DNA of 64,000 nt from Aquimarina mytili (lineage in GTDB: Bacteria > Bacteroidota > Bacteroidia > Flavobacteriales > Flavobacteriaceae): NCBI RefSeq assembly GCF_016735115.1, contig NZ_JAERQJ010000002.1, positions 372,001 through 436,000 on the forward strand. The letters are read 5' to 3'. A model generated the notes under the pieces. The model saw only the letters and a program-made list of their open reading frames with translations, did not search any database and was not told where the DNA came from. The position numbers were made by a program, and so were the translations under genes. This document shows positions 52,061-61,048 of this stretch, in pieces; the first letter of the stretch is position 1; each line of letters starts with the position of its first letter.

Positions 52061-54559
52061 ATGCGAAAAATATTTCTTTTAGTCGGCCTAAGCTTACTAA
52101 TTCCTTTTACATCAGGAGCACAACAACCCAATAAACCGAATGCATCAGAAATTCATGAATCAATAAAAAAACTTAACTTCTTAGGTTCGGTTCTATACGT
52201 TGCTGCACATCCGGATGATGAAAACACCAGGTTAATTTCATTTATGGCTAACCATGTTAAAGCCAGAACTGCCTACCTATCGTTGACTCGAGGAGATGGA
52301 GGGCAAAACCTAATCGGACCGGAGATAAGAGAACAATTAGGAGCCATACGAACTCAAGAGTTATTAGCCGCAAGAAAAACTGATGGTGGCGAACAAATAT
52401 TTACGAGGGCCAATGATTTTGGGTATTCTAAGCACCCCGACGAAACACTTTCCATTTGGAATAAAAAAGAAGTATTAAGTGATGTGATATGGGCCATTAG
52501 AAAATTTAGACCTGATGTTATTATTAATCGATTTGATCATAGAACTCCAGGAAGCACACATGGACATCATACATCTTCGGCTATGCTAAGTACTGAAGCC
52601 TTTGATCTTACAGCTAATAAAGAAATGTATCCAAATCAGCTTCAATATACAGAGGCATGGCAACCCAAAAGGTTATTTTTTAATACATCATGGTGGTTCT
52701 ATGGTAGTAGAGAAAACTTTGAAAAAGCCGATAAATCAAAGATGCTAAGCTTCGATACTGGAGTGTACTACCCTACCATAGGTCTTTCTAATACAGAAAT
52801 CGCGTCACTTAGTCGAAGCCAACATAAATCTCAAGGATTTGGTAGTACTGGAACTCGTGGAACATCTAATGAGTACATCGAATTAATAAAAGGAGAACTC
52901 CCAAAAGATAAAACCAATATATTTGAAGGAATTGATACTTCATGGAATCGCATTAAAGGCGGAAAAGAGATAGGTAATATTTTATATCAAGTAGAAAAAG
53001 ATTTCGATTTTAGAAATCCTGCCGCTTCAATCCCTCAACTCATAAAGGCATATCAACTTATTCAGCAATTAGAAGATAAACACTGGAAAACTGTAAAAAC
53101 TAAAGAAATAAAAGGCATTATTGCTGGAGCTTCGGGACTCTATCTAGAAGCTGTGGCAACCCAACCCTATACTACCAAAGGAGGTGAAATAAACCTAAAA
53201 TTAGAAGCTATTAACAGAAGTACTTCAAATATTATATTGAAATCTATTAAAATCGATGTAATCAATATAAATGACGCTTCAGAGAAAGCACTCTCTAATA
53301 ATATTAGGAACAATTTCGAATTTAAAGGAATGATTCCTAATGATTTTGAATATACAAACCCTTATTGGCTTAACAAAAAGGGCACTTTAGGAATGTATCT
53401 GGTCAATGATCAAAAACTAATCGGTAAACCAGAAACGGATCATAAAATTAAAGCGGTATTCAATTTGCAAATTGAAGGTGTTTCAATTCCGTTTTCAAAA
53501 GAAATAGTATACAAAACCAATGACCCTGTAAAAGGTGAGGTTTATAAACCTTTTGAGGTTATACCTACGGTTTCTGCACATATAAAAGATAAAGTAATTA
53601 TTTATGCCAATGGCCCTTCAAAACAAATTCCTATTATTATAAAAGCAGGTAAAGCGAATATAAAAGGAAGTATTTCTTTAGCACATCCGGAAGGATGGGA
53701 AGTATCGCCAGAACATATTGATTTTACTTTAAGCCAACAAGGAGAGGAAAGAACCGTAGTTTTTAAACTTACTGCACCACAAAATCAAAGCGAAGGATAT
53801 ATTTCACCCATAATAAATTGTAATGGAGACGTATTCTCGAAAGATATAATCACTATAGACTATGATCATATCCCCTATCAAACTATAGTTCTTCCTTCAG
53901 AAACAAAGGTGGTTAAATTGGATATTAAGAAAAGAGGCCAAAATATAGGATATATTGAAGGTGCAGGAGATGTTGTTCCAGAAAGCTTACAGCAAATTGG
54001 CTACAAGGTAACAACTATTGATCCCGAATCAATTTCGGCAGAAACCTTAAAACCTTTTGACGCCATTGTAGTCGGAATTAGAGCTTATAATACGGTAGAA
54101 CAACTAAAATTTAAACAGCAATACTTGCTTGATTATGTAAAAGCAGGAGGAAATTTAATCATTCAATATAATACAAATCGAAGATTAAAGGTTGAAGAAA
54201 ATCTTGGCCCTTATCCATTTAAATTATCAAGAGATAGAGTTACTGACGAAAATGCTGAAATAACCTTTTTAGCTCCAGATCACCAAGTTTTAAACTCTCC
54301 TAATAAAATTACCAAAGAAGATTTTAAAGGATGGGTACAAGAACGTGGATTATACTTTCCAAACGAATGGTCAAAAGAGTATACAGCAATTTTGGCTTCC
54401 AATGATAAAGGAGAAACTCAAAAAAAGGGACCTTTATTAATTGCAAAATATGGAAAAGGGTATTATGTATACACTGGTCTTAGCTTTTTCAGAGAATTTC
54501 CTGCCGGTGTTCCGGGTGCATATCGTCTTTTTGCAAATATGTTATCTTTAGGGAAATAA
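52061..54559 (+). CDS. Secreted PIG-L/LmbE-family deacetylase, multidomain
   Basis: 832 aa. A cleavable signal (about 1-20, ending SGAQQ) is followed by the PIG-L domain (about 30-290): VAAHPDDENTR with the zinc His/Asp-Asp and STHGHHTSS with the third His. A long beta-rich region (about 365-610) and a Rossmann/ThuA-like C-terminal region (about 620-830, VGIRAYNTVEQL, GGNLIIQYNT, YTGLSFFREFPAG) follow. It probably N-deacetylates an amino-sugar compound in the periplasm. Directly followed by a 40-codon ORF and a sodium:solute symporter gene, a common Bacteroidota partnership that points to scavenging. Confidence 0.9.
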   Translation: MRKIFLLVGLSLLIPFTSGAQQPNKPNASEIHESIKKLNFLGSVLYVAAHPDDENTRLISFMANHVKARTAYLSLTRGDGGQNLIGPEIREQLGAIRTQELLAARKTDGGEQIFTRANDFGYSKHPDETLSIWNKKEVLSDVIWAIRKFRPDVIINRFDHRTPGSTHGHHTSSAMLSTEAFDLTANKEMYPNQLQYTEAWQPKRLFFNTSWWFYGSRENFEKADKSKMLSFDTGVYYPTIGLSNTEIASLSRSQHKSQGFGSTGTRGTSNEYIELIKGELPKDKTNIFEGIDTSWNRIKGGKEIGNILYQVEKDFDFRNPAASIPQLIKAYQLIQQLEDKHWKTVKTKEIKGIIAGASGLYLEAVATQPYTTKGGEINLKLEAINRSTSNIILKSIKIDVININDASEKALSNNIRNNFEFKGMIPNDFEYTNPYWLNKKGTLGMYLVNDQKLIGKPETDHKIKAVFNLQIEGVSIPFSKEIVYKTNDPVKGEVYKPFEVIPTVSAHIKDKVIIYANGPSKQIPIIIKAGKANIKGSISLAHPEGWEVSPEHIDFTLSQQGEERTVVFKLTAPQNQSEGYISPIINCNGDVFSKDIITIDYDHIPYQTIVLPSETKVVKLDIKKRGQNIGYIEGAGDVVPESLQQIGYKVTTIDPESISAETLKPFDAIVVGIRAYNTVEQLKFKQQYLLDYVKAGGNLIIQYNTNRRLKVEENLGPYPFKLSRDRVTDENAEITFLAPDHQVLNSPNKITKEDFKGWVQERGLYFPNEWSKEYTAILASNDKGETQKKGPLLIAKYGKGYYVYTGLSFFREFPAGVPGAYRLFANMLSLGK

Positions 54560-54682
54560 ATGACCGCAATGGAAGAATCAAAAGAAAAATTTGTCTGGAA
54601 AAAGCTGTACTCAGCAGTATTGATTGCTAATGTATTATACATCATATTTTTCTATTTGATCACTAGTATGTATTCCTCATAA
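54560..54682 (+). CDS. 40-aa single-pass membrane protein after PIG-L
   Basis: Its ATG follows the PIG-L stop without any gap; stop at 54680-54682. A charged start (TAMEESKEKFVWKKLY) is followed by one hydrophobic helix (about 18-36: SAVLIANVLYIIFFYLITS). Placed between a periplasmic deacetylase and a transporter gene, it may be a small subunit of the transporter, as seen with other SSS-family permeases that have short membrane partners. No homologue recognised. Confidence 0.6.
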   Translation: MTAMEESKEKFVWKKLYSAVLIANVLYIIFFYLITSMYSS

Positions 54683-54736
54683 AAATACACACACTCTTAT
54701 TTCATAATTCACAAATTAATTCTTGATCATAAGCAT

Positions 54737-56416
54737 ATGCAAACTATAGACTGGATTGTACTCATCGGAACCCTATTATTTATTGTTTTATATGGGGTCT
54801 GGAAAACGAAAGGCAGTAAAAACGTTCAAGAATACATTCGTGGAGGCAATGAGGCTAAATGGTGGACAATTGGTTTATCTGTAATGGCAACTCAGGCCAG
54901 TGCAATAACCTTTCTTTCAACTCCCGGACAAGCATTTCATAGCGGAATGGGGTTTGTTCAATTTTATTTTGGACTTCCTATCGCAATGGTGATCATTTGT
55001 TTGATTTTTATACCACTATACCATAAACTAAACGTCTATACCGCATATGAATACCTAGAAAGCAGATTTGATTTAAAAACACGAACGCTAACGGCCATAT
55101 TATTTTTAATACAACGAGGATTAGGCGCGGGGATCACTATTTTTGCTCCTGCCATTATATTATCAGCAGTATTGGGGTGGAATCTTACTTCATTAAATAT
55201 AATTATTGGGATTCTCGTTATTATATATACCGTATCTGGCGGAACTAAAGCCGTAAGCGTTACTCAAAAACAACAAATGGCAGTTATTTTTACAGGAATG
55301 TTTATTGCCTTTTTTCTAATTATAAGCTATTTACCAGATGGCGTTACTTTTTCCAAAGCATTAGACATTGCCGGTGCTAGTGGAAAAATGAAAGTTTTAG
55401 ATTTTTCTTTTGATCTTAATAATCGCTACACAGTTTGGACGGGTATTTTAGGAGGTACTTTTTTAATGCTATCCTATTTTGGAACCGACCAAAGTCAAGT
55501 ACAACGGTATTTATCAGGTAAATCTGTTAAAGAAAGTCAATTAGGGCTACTTTTTAATGGATTACTAAAAGTACCAATGCAATTCTTTATTCTTTTAGTT
55601 GGAGTTATGGTATTCGTTTTTTATCAATTTAACCCTACCCCCATAAATTTTAACCCTGCAGCAAAAGAAGCTGTTCAAAATTCTGAATATGCCCAGGAGT
55701 ATAAGCAACTTGAAAACAAATTAGAAGAAGTTAATGCTAAAAAAGAATTGTTTATAAATAACTATTTAACAGACAATCAAGTAAAGAGTAAGACATCAAT
55801 TCAAGAGCTTAATGTTGTTGATAAACAAATTAGAGATGACGCAAAAGTGCTAATTAAAAAAGCAAATCCAGATGTAGAAACCAATGATAAAGATTATGTT
55901 TTTATTCATTTTATTCTTAATAATTTACCGCGGGGATTGATCGGATTATTACTAGCAGTAATTTTATCAGCAGCAATGTCTTCTACCGCTTCAGAGCTCA
56001 ATGCATTAGCTTCTACAACTACAATTGATTTATATAAGCGCAATATAAAAGACGAAAAAACAGATAAGCATTACGTAAATGCTTCTAAATTCTTTACACT
56101 GGTATGGGGAGTACTGGCCATTTTGGTTGCATGTTTTGCAAATTTATTTGATAATTTAATCCAGTTAGTTAATATTATTGGTTCTATCTTTTATGGAAAT
56201 GTATTAGGTATATTTCTATTGGCATTTTTTATAAAATTTGTGCATAGTAACGCTACTTTTATTGCCGCCATAATAACCCAATGTATTGTGATTTTTGTTT
56301 GGACACAAGATTGGTTACCCTTTTTATGGCTCAATGCTTTAGGTTGTGGTTTGGTAATGATAATTGCTATTTTAATACAACCTGCAATAGGTTCTAAACC
56401 TAAAACAACATCATAA
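54737..56416 (+). CDS. Sodium:solute symporter (SSS family)
   Basis: 559 aa with about 13 predicted membrane helices. Core motifs: GLSVMATQASAITFLSTPGQAF (sodium-site helix), GTKAVSVTQKQQM, YFGTDQSQVQRYLSGKS, and LSAAMSSTASELNALASTTTIDLY (second sodium/substrate helix). A cytoplasmic, charged coil-like insert sits at about 315-380. SGLT-like members import sugars, amino sugars or carboxylates with sodium. Linked to the PIG-L deacetylase upstream and overlapping the oxidoreductase gene by one base. Confidence 0.93.
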   Translation: MQTIDWIVLIGTLLFIVLYGVWKTKGSKNVQEYIRGGNEAKWWTIGLSVMATQASAITFLSTPGQAFHSGMGFVQFYFGLPIAMVIICLIFIPLYHKLNVYTAYEYLESRFDLKTRTLTAILFLIQRGLGAGITIFAPAIILSAVLGWNLTSLNIIIGILVIIYTVSGGTKAVSVTQKQQMAVIFTGMFIAFFLIISYLPDGVTFSKALDIAGASGKMKVLDFSFDLNNRYTVWTGILGGTFLMLSYFGTDQSQVQRYLSGKSVKESQLGLLFNGLLKVPMQFFILLVGVMVFVFYQFNPTPINFNPAAKEAVQNSEYAQEYKQLENKLEEVNAKKELFINNYLTDNQVKSKTSIQELNVVDKQIRDDAKVLIKKANPDVETNDKDYVFIHFILNNLPRGLIGLLLAVILSAAMSSTASELNALASTTTIDLYKRNIKDEKTDKHYVNASKFFTLVWGVLAILVACFANLFDNLIQLVNIIGSIFYGNVLGIFLLAFFIKFVHSNATFIAAIITQCIVIFVWTQDWLPFLWLNALGCGLVMIIAILIQPAIGSKPKTTS

Positions 56417-57399
56417 TGTCCTCGGAAAGAGTTATAAAATGGGGTATTATTGGTTGTGGTAAAATTGCACATAAATTTGCAGAAGATCTTCTTACAATTC
56501 CATCAGCAAAACTTCACGCAGTAGCAAGCCGAAGTACTAAAAAAGCTAGTGATTTTGGAGCTATCTACAACGCCGCTATCTTTTATGATAATTATGAAGC
56601 ACTAAGTAAAGATCCTGAAATTGATATTATCTATATCGCAACCCCACACACTTTGCATTATCAAAACACGATAATGTGTCTTACTAACAAAAAGGCTGTT
56701 TTATGTGAAAAACCATTTGCCATGAATGCAAATCAGGTCGAACAAATGATTATAGCAGCACAACAAAATAAGGTCTTTTTAATGGAAGCCCTTTGGACCT
56801 ATTTTTTGCCGCATTACAGATATGTTTTAGATAAAATTGAATCAAAAGAACTAGGAAAAGTCAAAGCCCTTAAAGCTGATTTTGGTTTTGCATCTGCTTT
56901 TAATCCAGATAGTCGAGTTTTTAATAAAAAACTTGGAGGAGGTAGCTTACTAGACGTTGGTATATATCCACTTTTTGCTGCATTAACTATTCTAGGATAT
57001 CCTGAAAAAATCAATGCACATGCAACCTTCGGAAAAACTGCTGTAGATGAAACCTGTACTATGCAACTGCACTATAAAAATGGAGTAACCGCTTCATTGT
57101 TTAGTGCTATCAATCAAAAAACCAATACCGAAGCAATTATAACATTAGAAAACGGAACGATAATTATTAATAGTCGTTTTCATGAACCATCTTCTGTAAC
57201 AATAAAAAAAGAAGGAAAATCAGAGCATATTGAATTTGAAGCACCCACAAATGGATATAGCTTTGAAGCAATTCATGCGCAGGAAATGATATTACAAAAT
57301 CGTATTGAAAGTACGATAATGACTTTTGAAAAAAGCCGGCAACTCATACAACTTTTGGATACAGTTAGAGAAAAGATTAACCTAACCTATAATAACTAA
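56416..57399 (+). CDS. Gfo/Idh/MocA-family oxidoreductase
   Basis: 327 aa. N-terminal Rossmann domain with WGIIGCGKIAHKFAEDL and IYIATPHTLHYQNTI; catalytic-region CEKPFAMNANQ with the Lys of EKP; C-terminal alpha/beta domain with LGGGSLLDVGIYPL. It oxidises or reduces a sugar-like substrate with NAD(P). The start codon overlaps the symporter stop (shared A at 56416), so the two are coupled, and the imported compound may be its substrate. Confidence 0.9.
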   Translation: MSSERVIKWGIIGCGKIAHKFAEDLLTIPSAKLHAVASRSTKKASDFGAIYNAAIFYDNYEALSKDPEIDIIYIATPHTLHYQNTIMCLTNKKAVLCEKPFAMNANQVEQMIIAAQQNKVFLMEALWTYFLPHYRYVLDKIESKELGKVKALKADFGFASAFNPDSRVFNKKLGGGSLLDVGIYPLFAALTILGYPEKINAHATFGKTAVDETCTMQLHYKNGVTASLFSAINQKTNTEAIITLENGTIIINSRFHEPSSVTIKKEGKSEHIEFEAPTNGYSFEAIHAQEMILQNRIESTIMTFEKSRQLIQLLDTVREKINLTYNN

Positions 57400-57402
57400 G
57401 TG

Positions 57403-58320
57403 ATGATAAAATTGTGCCCTCTTCTATTTTTCATTTTATGTTATGCAAACATAGTCTGTGCTCAAAATAAAATACTTATACCCGGTCAAGATGAGAATTT
57501 TCCACTTTATTCTTACTTAGATACGATAAAAGTGACGCATTATTTAAAGAAGTATGAAAAAGGAGTATTATCGGTAGACTCCATTTCAGAAATTAGAGAA
57601 TACCTAAAATTATTCGCTAAAAAAAATGATCCTCTTGCTCAATTTCTTTACGCCAAAATTCATGATTTTCCATTCGGTAAGAATACAAAGGAGAATACCA
57701 AAATTGCTATTACTTATTATAAAAAAGCCGATAAGCAAAATTTGGCCGCTGCTGCTGGTGTTCTCTCTAAAGCATACCGGTACGAAGACCTGAACGTATC
57801 AATTAACTACTCTAAAAGCCGAAAATACTTAAACCGTATGATTGAATTTGGAGATACTGGACTAAAGGCAGATGGATGTACTGAACTTGCTCGTATTTAC
57901 TATCAACCCGAAGATTCTTCAATAAAAAAAGACATTCATAAAGCAATAATGTACCTCGAAAAGGCTCTTGACTATAAACCAAATGATGGTCGAATATTGG
58001 ATTTTCTGGGCGGTTTGCATGAAGAAAACGGTGAGTACTTGAAAGCAGTAGAAGCTTTTCTAAACTCTGATAACGAGCAAATGTATCTTAAAGTAGCACA
58101 ATGGCTTCTTGATGGTAAAAAGATACCCAAAAACGAAGAAAAGGCAATTCAAATTATTTTAAAAGTTGCCGCAAGTATTAAAGAAAATTATGGGCCTTAT
58201 GGGCAAGGATATATGGGATCCAAAAACCCAATTCATATGCTCAATGATTTATATTGTAAAAAACGTATCTCAAAATCAAAAATTCAAGAATACTATATAG
58301 ATTACTGGTGTGATATGTAG
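57403..58320 (+). CDS. Secreted Sel1/TPR-like repeat protein
   Basis: 305 aa from the ATG at 57403 (a GTG at 57400 would add one residue). Signal peptide about 1-19 ending in CAQ. Then alpha-helical repeats with Sel1-like features: DPLAQFLYAKIHDFP, IAITYYKKADKQNLAAAAGVLSKAY, KAIMYLEKALDYKPNDGRILDFLGGLHEENGEYLKAVEAF. These are protein-binding scaffolds; partner unknown. It lies 3 bp after the oxidoreductase gene and ends at a strong terminator. Confidence 0.75.
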   Translation: MIKLCPLLFFILCYANIVCAQNKILIPGQDENFPLYSYLDTIKVTHYLKKYEKGVLSVDSISEIREYLKLFAKKNDPLAQFLYAKIHDFPFGKNTKENTKIAITYYKKADKQNLAAAAGVLSKAYRYEDLNVSINYSKSRKYLNRMIEFGDTGLKADGCTELARIYYQPEDSSIKKDIHKAIMYLEKALDYKPNDGRILDFLGGLHEENGEYLKAVEAFLNSDNEQMYLKVAQWLLDGKKIPKNEEKAIQIILKVAASIKENYGPYGQGYMGSKNPIHMLNDLYCKKRISKSKIQEYYIDYWCDM

Positions 58321-58333
58321 TAAAAACATCAAT

Positions 58334-58369
58334 AAAAAAAAGCGTTCTGCAATACACAGAACGCTTTTT
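58334..58369. terminator. Bidirectional intrinsic terminator
   Basis: AGCGTTCTG (58341-58349) and CAGAACGCT (58357-58365) form a 9-bp perfect stem with a 7-nt loop, flanked by A7 on the left and a T-run on the right. It serves the plus-strand repeat-protein gene and the convergent DUF2911 gene. Confidence 0.92.
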
Positions 58370-58394
58370 ATGATTTGTGTGTGAAAAAGAGTGT

Positions 58395-59237
58395 TTATTT
58401 AGCCCCCCACTCTGCAAGGGAATCTTTGTTTAATTTTACGTAGTCAGCATTTCCTGCTTTTTCTGCTAATTCTAACGATGTTTTTGCAGCTTTTATTGCA
58501 CCATCTTTATCTCCTTTTTTTGCATAGATCAAAGATTGCTGTCTGTGGTACCAGAAAGCTGGCTCTTTACGTAAAGAAATTGCTTTATCAATATGTTCTT
58601 TTGCTTTATCAAAGTTTTCTATGTTTTTATAAAACACTGCCGCCTGATAATGATCTCCAGCAGATGGTCCGGCCATAACTTTTTCGATACTAGCTAAAGC
58701 AGCCTCTTTTGCAGGAACTTCTATTTTTACAGCTGCTTCTGTTTTAGCCCATAAAAAATTCAATATTGCAGAATCCATTTTAAAATCACTGAATACAATT
58801 GTAAAAGTCTCTATATTAACAGGCATAACAGTAGGTTTTACAGAAACTTTTGCAGCAACTTTGGCATCATCCCATTCTCTAGGCGTACCCCAGTTATTAG
58901 CATCGCTATAAAAAATCACTTCCCAATTTTCCTTACCAGGCTTTGTAAAGATAGCATATGTACCTTTTTTTAGCTCCTTACCTCCTACTTTTACATCATC
59001 ACTAAACGTAATTTGCGTGTTCTTATTAGCACCTGTTCTCCAAAGTTTATCAAATGGCACTAAATCTCCAAAAATAGTTCTTCCTCTCATACTAGGACGT
59101 GAGTACTCTACAGAAACATCTGTTAATCCAATAACCTGCTCAATTTTAGAAGATGGGCTAGGTTGTGGGGTTTTAACCTGAGCTTCTATCCCAAAAGATA
59201 ATAAAGCCGCAGAAAGAAATAAGACGATTTTTTTCAT
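58395..59237 (-). CDS. DUF2911 secreted protein with TPR tail
   Basis: 280 aa from the ATG at 59237, which begins a clean signal peptide (KKIVLFLSAALLSFGIEAQ); the in-frame ATG at 59294 only adds an unlikely extension. The DUF2911 core (about 28-170) contains VSVEYSRPSMRGRTIFGDLVPFDKLWRTGANKNT, IFTKPGKENWEVIFY and WGTP. The C-terminal part has a TPR-like helix set (NFDKAKEHIDKAISLRK, DGAIKAAKTSLELAE). Widespread in Bacteroidota, function unknown. Single gene. Confidence 0.9.
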   Translation of the reverse strand: MKKIVLFLSAALLSFGIEAQVKTPQPSPSSKIEQVIGLTDVSVEYSRPSMRGRTIFGDLVPFDKLWRTGANKNTQITFSDDVKVGGKELKKGTYAIFTKPGKENWEVIFYSDANNWGTPREWDDAKVAAKVSVKPTVMPVNIETFTIVFSDFKMDSAILNFLWAKTEAAVKIEVPAKEAALASIEKVMAGPSAGDHYQAAVFYKNIENFDKAKEHIDKAISLRKEPAFWYHRQQSLIYAKKGDKDGAIKAAKTSLELAEKAGNADYVKLNKDSLAEWGAK

Positions 59238-59327
59238 TGTATTTAATTTAGTTTGTTGAATTATTGACAACGAAAATAAGGAATACACCTGCATTAAGAG
59301 TTAACAAAAACTTAAAATAAGGAATAG

Positions 59328-59335
59328 TATATTTG
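59328..59335 (+). promoter_or_regulatory. Predicted -7 element for the aquaporin gene
   Basis: TATATTTG, perfect TAnnTTTG; start expected near 59342, leaving a very short leader to the ATG at 59355. Confidence 0.4.
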
Positions 59336-59354
59336 TCAGCATATTCAGATAATC

Positions 59355-60014
59355 ATGCGAACATATATTTCAGAAAGTATTGGCACGTTTAGTTTAGTTT
59401 TTTGTGGTACAGGTGCAATGACTATTAATGAAATTACCGGTGGTGATGTTACCCATGTAGGGATAGCAATTACATGGGGACTGATTGTTATGGCCATGAT
59501 ATATGCATTTGGAGAAATATCCGGAGCACATTTTAATCCTGCGGTTACTATTGCCTTTGCTTATGCCAAAAAATTTGAATGGAAAGAAGTACCTAAGTAT
59601 ATAATCGCCCAATGTATAGGAGCAATATTTGCTAGTAGTCTTTTGCTTTTTTTATTCCCTGATAGTGACTTTTTAGGAGGGACTCTACCCTCAATTGATG
59701 CTTTCAAAGCATTTATACTAGAATTACTACTCACCTATTTTCTTATGGTTGTGATCATAAATGTTTCCACCGGATCAAAAGAAACCGGAACAATGGCTGG
59801 TATAGCGATTGGAGGCGTGGTGCTATTAGAAGCCATGTTTGCTGGCCCCGTTACCAAAGCATCTATGAATCCAGCAAGATCATTGGGACCTGCTCTTTTA
59901 TCTGGACATTGGGAACACCAATGGCTCTATTTTACAGCACCAATCATAGGGGCATTATTAGCTGTAGTTACATGTAAAATTGTAAAACCTGATAACTGCT
60001 GTGAGGATTGTTAA
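59355..60014 (+). CDS. Aquaporin / MIP-family channel
   Basis: 219 aa with six predicted membrane helices. Both half-helix signatures are present: GAHFNPAVTI and MNPARSLGP, the Arg of the second belonging to the selectivity filter. N-terminal ESIGTFSLVFCGTGAMTINE is typical of the AqpZ/NIP-like bacterial group. The C-terminus ends in a short Cys-rich tail (CCEDC), which could bind metal. It passes water or small neutral solutes; water versus glycerol cannot be decided from the motifs alone. Confidence 0.93.
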   Translation: MRTYISESIGTFSLVFCGTGAMTINEITGGDVTHVGIAITWGLIVMAMIYAFGEISGAHFNPAVTIAFAYAKKFEWKEVPKYIIAQCIGAIFASSLLLFLFPDSDFLGGTLPSIDAFKAFILELLLTYFLMVVIINVSTGSKETGTMAGIAIGGVVLLEAMFAGPVTKASMNPARSLGPALLSGHWEHQWLYFTAPIIGALLAVVTCKIVKPDNCCEDC

Positions 60015-60099
60015 TTACTCTATGCAATTCTCTTTGATCAGGATTTGCATAATTAGGGCTTTTTAACATATATTTATCATATAATAAACATCCCCCAAT

Positions 60100-60456
60100 A
60101 TGGAGCATTTTTCTAACGAATTTTGCCAAATGCAGTTATATGATCAATTCGTTATACTTACCATAAACGAAAACGTCAATTTTACTCTGGATAAAGCATC
60201 AATTATAAGAGACCAATTACGAAAGTACTATAAGTCAAAAGACTTTTTAATGATTAGTCATCGTAAGCATAATATTAATGTTACGCCCGACATATACAAA
60301 CAAGGTCAACTCTCTAACATGAGAGGGCTTGCAATTGTATCAGATAACAGTGAAGAAAGAGATAAGGCAATTATAGAACAACAATTATATGGTAGATCTT
60401 TCGCTTTCTTTAATACACTTGAAGACGCCAAATCATGGGCTGAAGCATATTTTTAA
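60100..60456 (+). CDS. Small conserved-looking protein, STAS/SpoIIAA-like fold possible
   Basis: 118 aa, soluble, no signal peptide. Alternating strands and helices: VILTINENVNFTLDKASIIRDQLRKYY, DFLMISHRKHNINVTPDIYKQ, GLAIVSDNSEERDKAIIEQQLY, and the ending FAFFNTLEDAKSWAEAYF. The last segment is typical of SpoIIAA/STAS-like proteins. I do not recognise a specific function. A weak hairpin (60022-60050) separates it from the aquaporin gene. Confidence 0.7.
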   Translation: MEHFSNEFCQMQLYDQFVILTINENVNFTLDKASIIRDQLRKYYKSKDFLMISHRKHNINVTPDIYKQGQLSNMRGLAIVSDNSEERDKAIIEQQLYGRSFAFFNTLEDAKSWAEAYF

Positions 60457-60543
60457 GTTGTAAAAAATTATTTTTTGTTTAACAGATAGCACGTAAAAGT
60501 TAAACAAAATCATTGTACCTTTACTTCATAATTACATGAAGAT

Positions 60544-61038
60544 ATGAAGATCTATACGCTAAAGGCAAAACAAAATTTACCCATTTCTATTGATGAAGCT
60601 TGGGAGTTTTTATCAGATCCTAAAAATCTTAAAACTATTACTCCAGACTATATGGGTTTTAATATTCTATCGGGTGCTGATCGTAAAATGTACCCAGGAC
60701 AAATTATACAATACATAGTAACCCCTGTTGCGGGAATTAAAAACAAATGGGTGACAGAGATCACTCATGTAAGAGATAAGCAATACTTTGTAGATGAACA
60801 GCGCTTTGGGCCCTATGCACTATGGCATCACAAGCATTTCATAAAAAAGATTCCTGGTGGTGTAGAAATGGAAGACATAATTGATTATAAAATACCTTTT
60901 GGAATTTTAGGACAACTAATACATCCAATACTGATTAAACCAAAGCTTAAGGAAATCTTCAAATATCGAGAGAAAAAGTTAATAGAAATATTTGGAACAT
61001 TAGATACCAACACAACCAATTCAATTGTATTTGCTTAA
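60544..61038 (+). CDS. SRPBCC-family protein
   Basis: 164 aa. START/Bet v1-like ligand-binding fold: LPISIDEAWEFLSDPKNLKTITPDYMGF at the start, then KNKWVTEITHVRDKQYFVDEQRFGPYALWHHKHFI and IDYKIPFGILGQLIHPILIKPKLKEIFKYREKKL. It likely binds a hydrophobic small molecule; enzymatic role unknown. First of three close genes with the SDR and photolyase (gaps 10 and 2 bp), a grouping often seen in Bacteroidota. Confidence 0.85.
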   Translation: MKIYTLKAKQNLPISIDEAWEFLSDPKNLKTITPDYMGFNILSGADRKMYPGQIIQYIVTPVAGIKNKWVTEITHVRDKQYFVDEQRFGPYALWHHKHFIKKIPGGVEMEDIIDYKIPFGILGQLIHPILIKPKLKEIFKYREKKLIEIFGTLDTNTTNSIVFA

Positions 61039-61048
61039 CACTTAAAAA

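Noticed and set aside
60022..60050. ATGCAA...TTGCAT inverted repeat after the aquaporin gene
   Set aside because: Six weak base pairs with a 17-nt loop; not convincing as a terminator.
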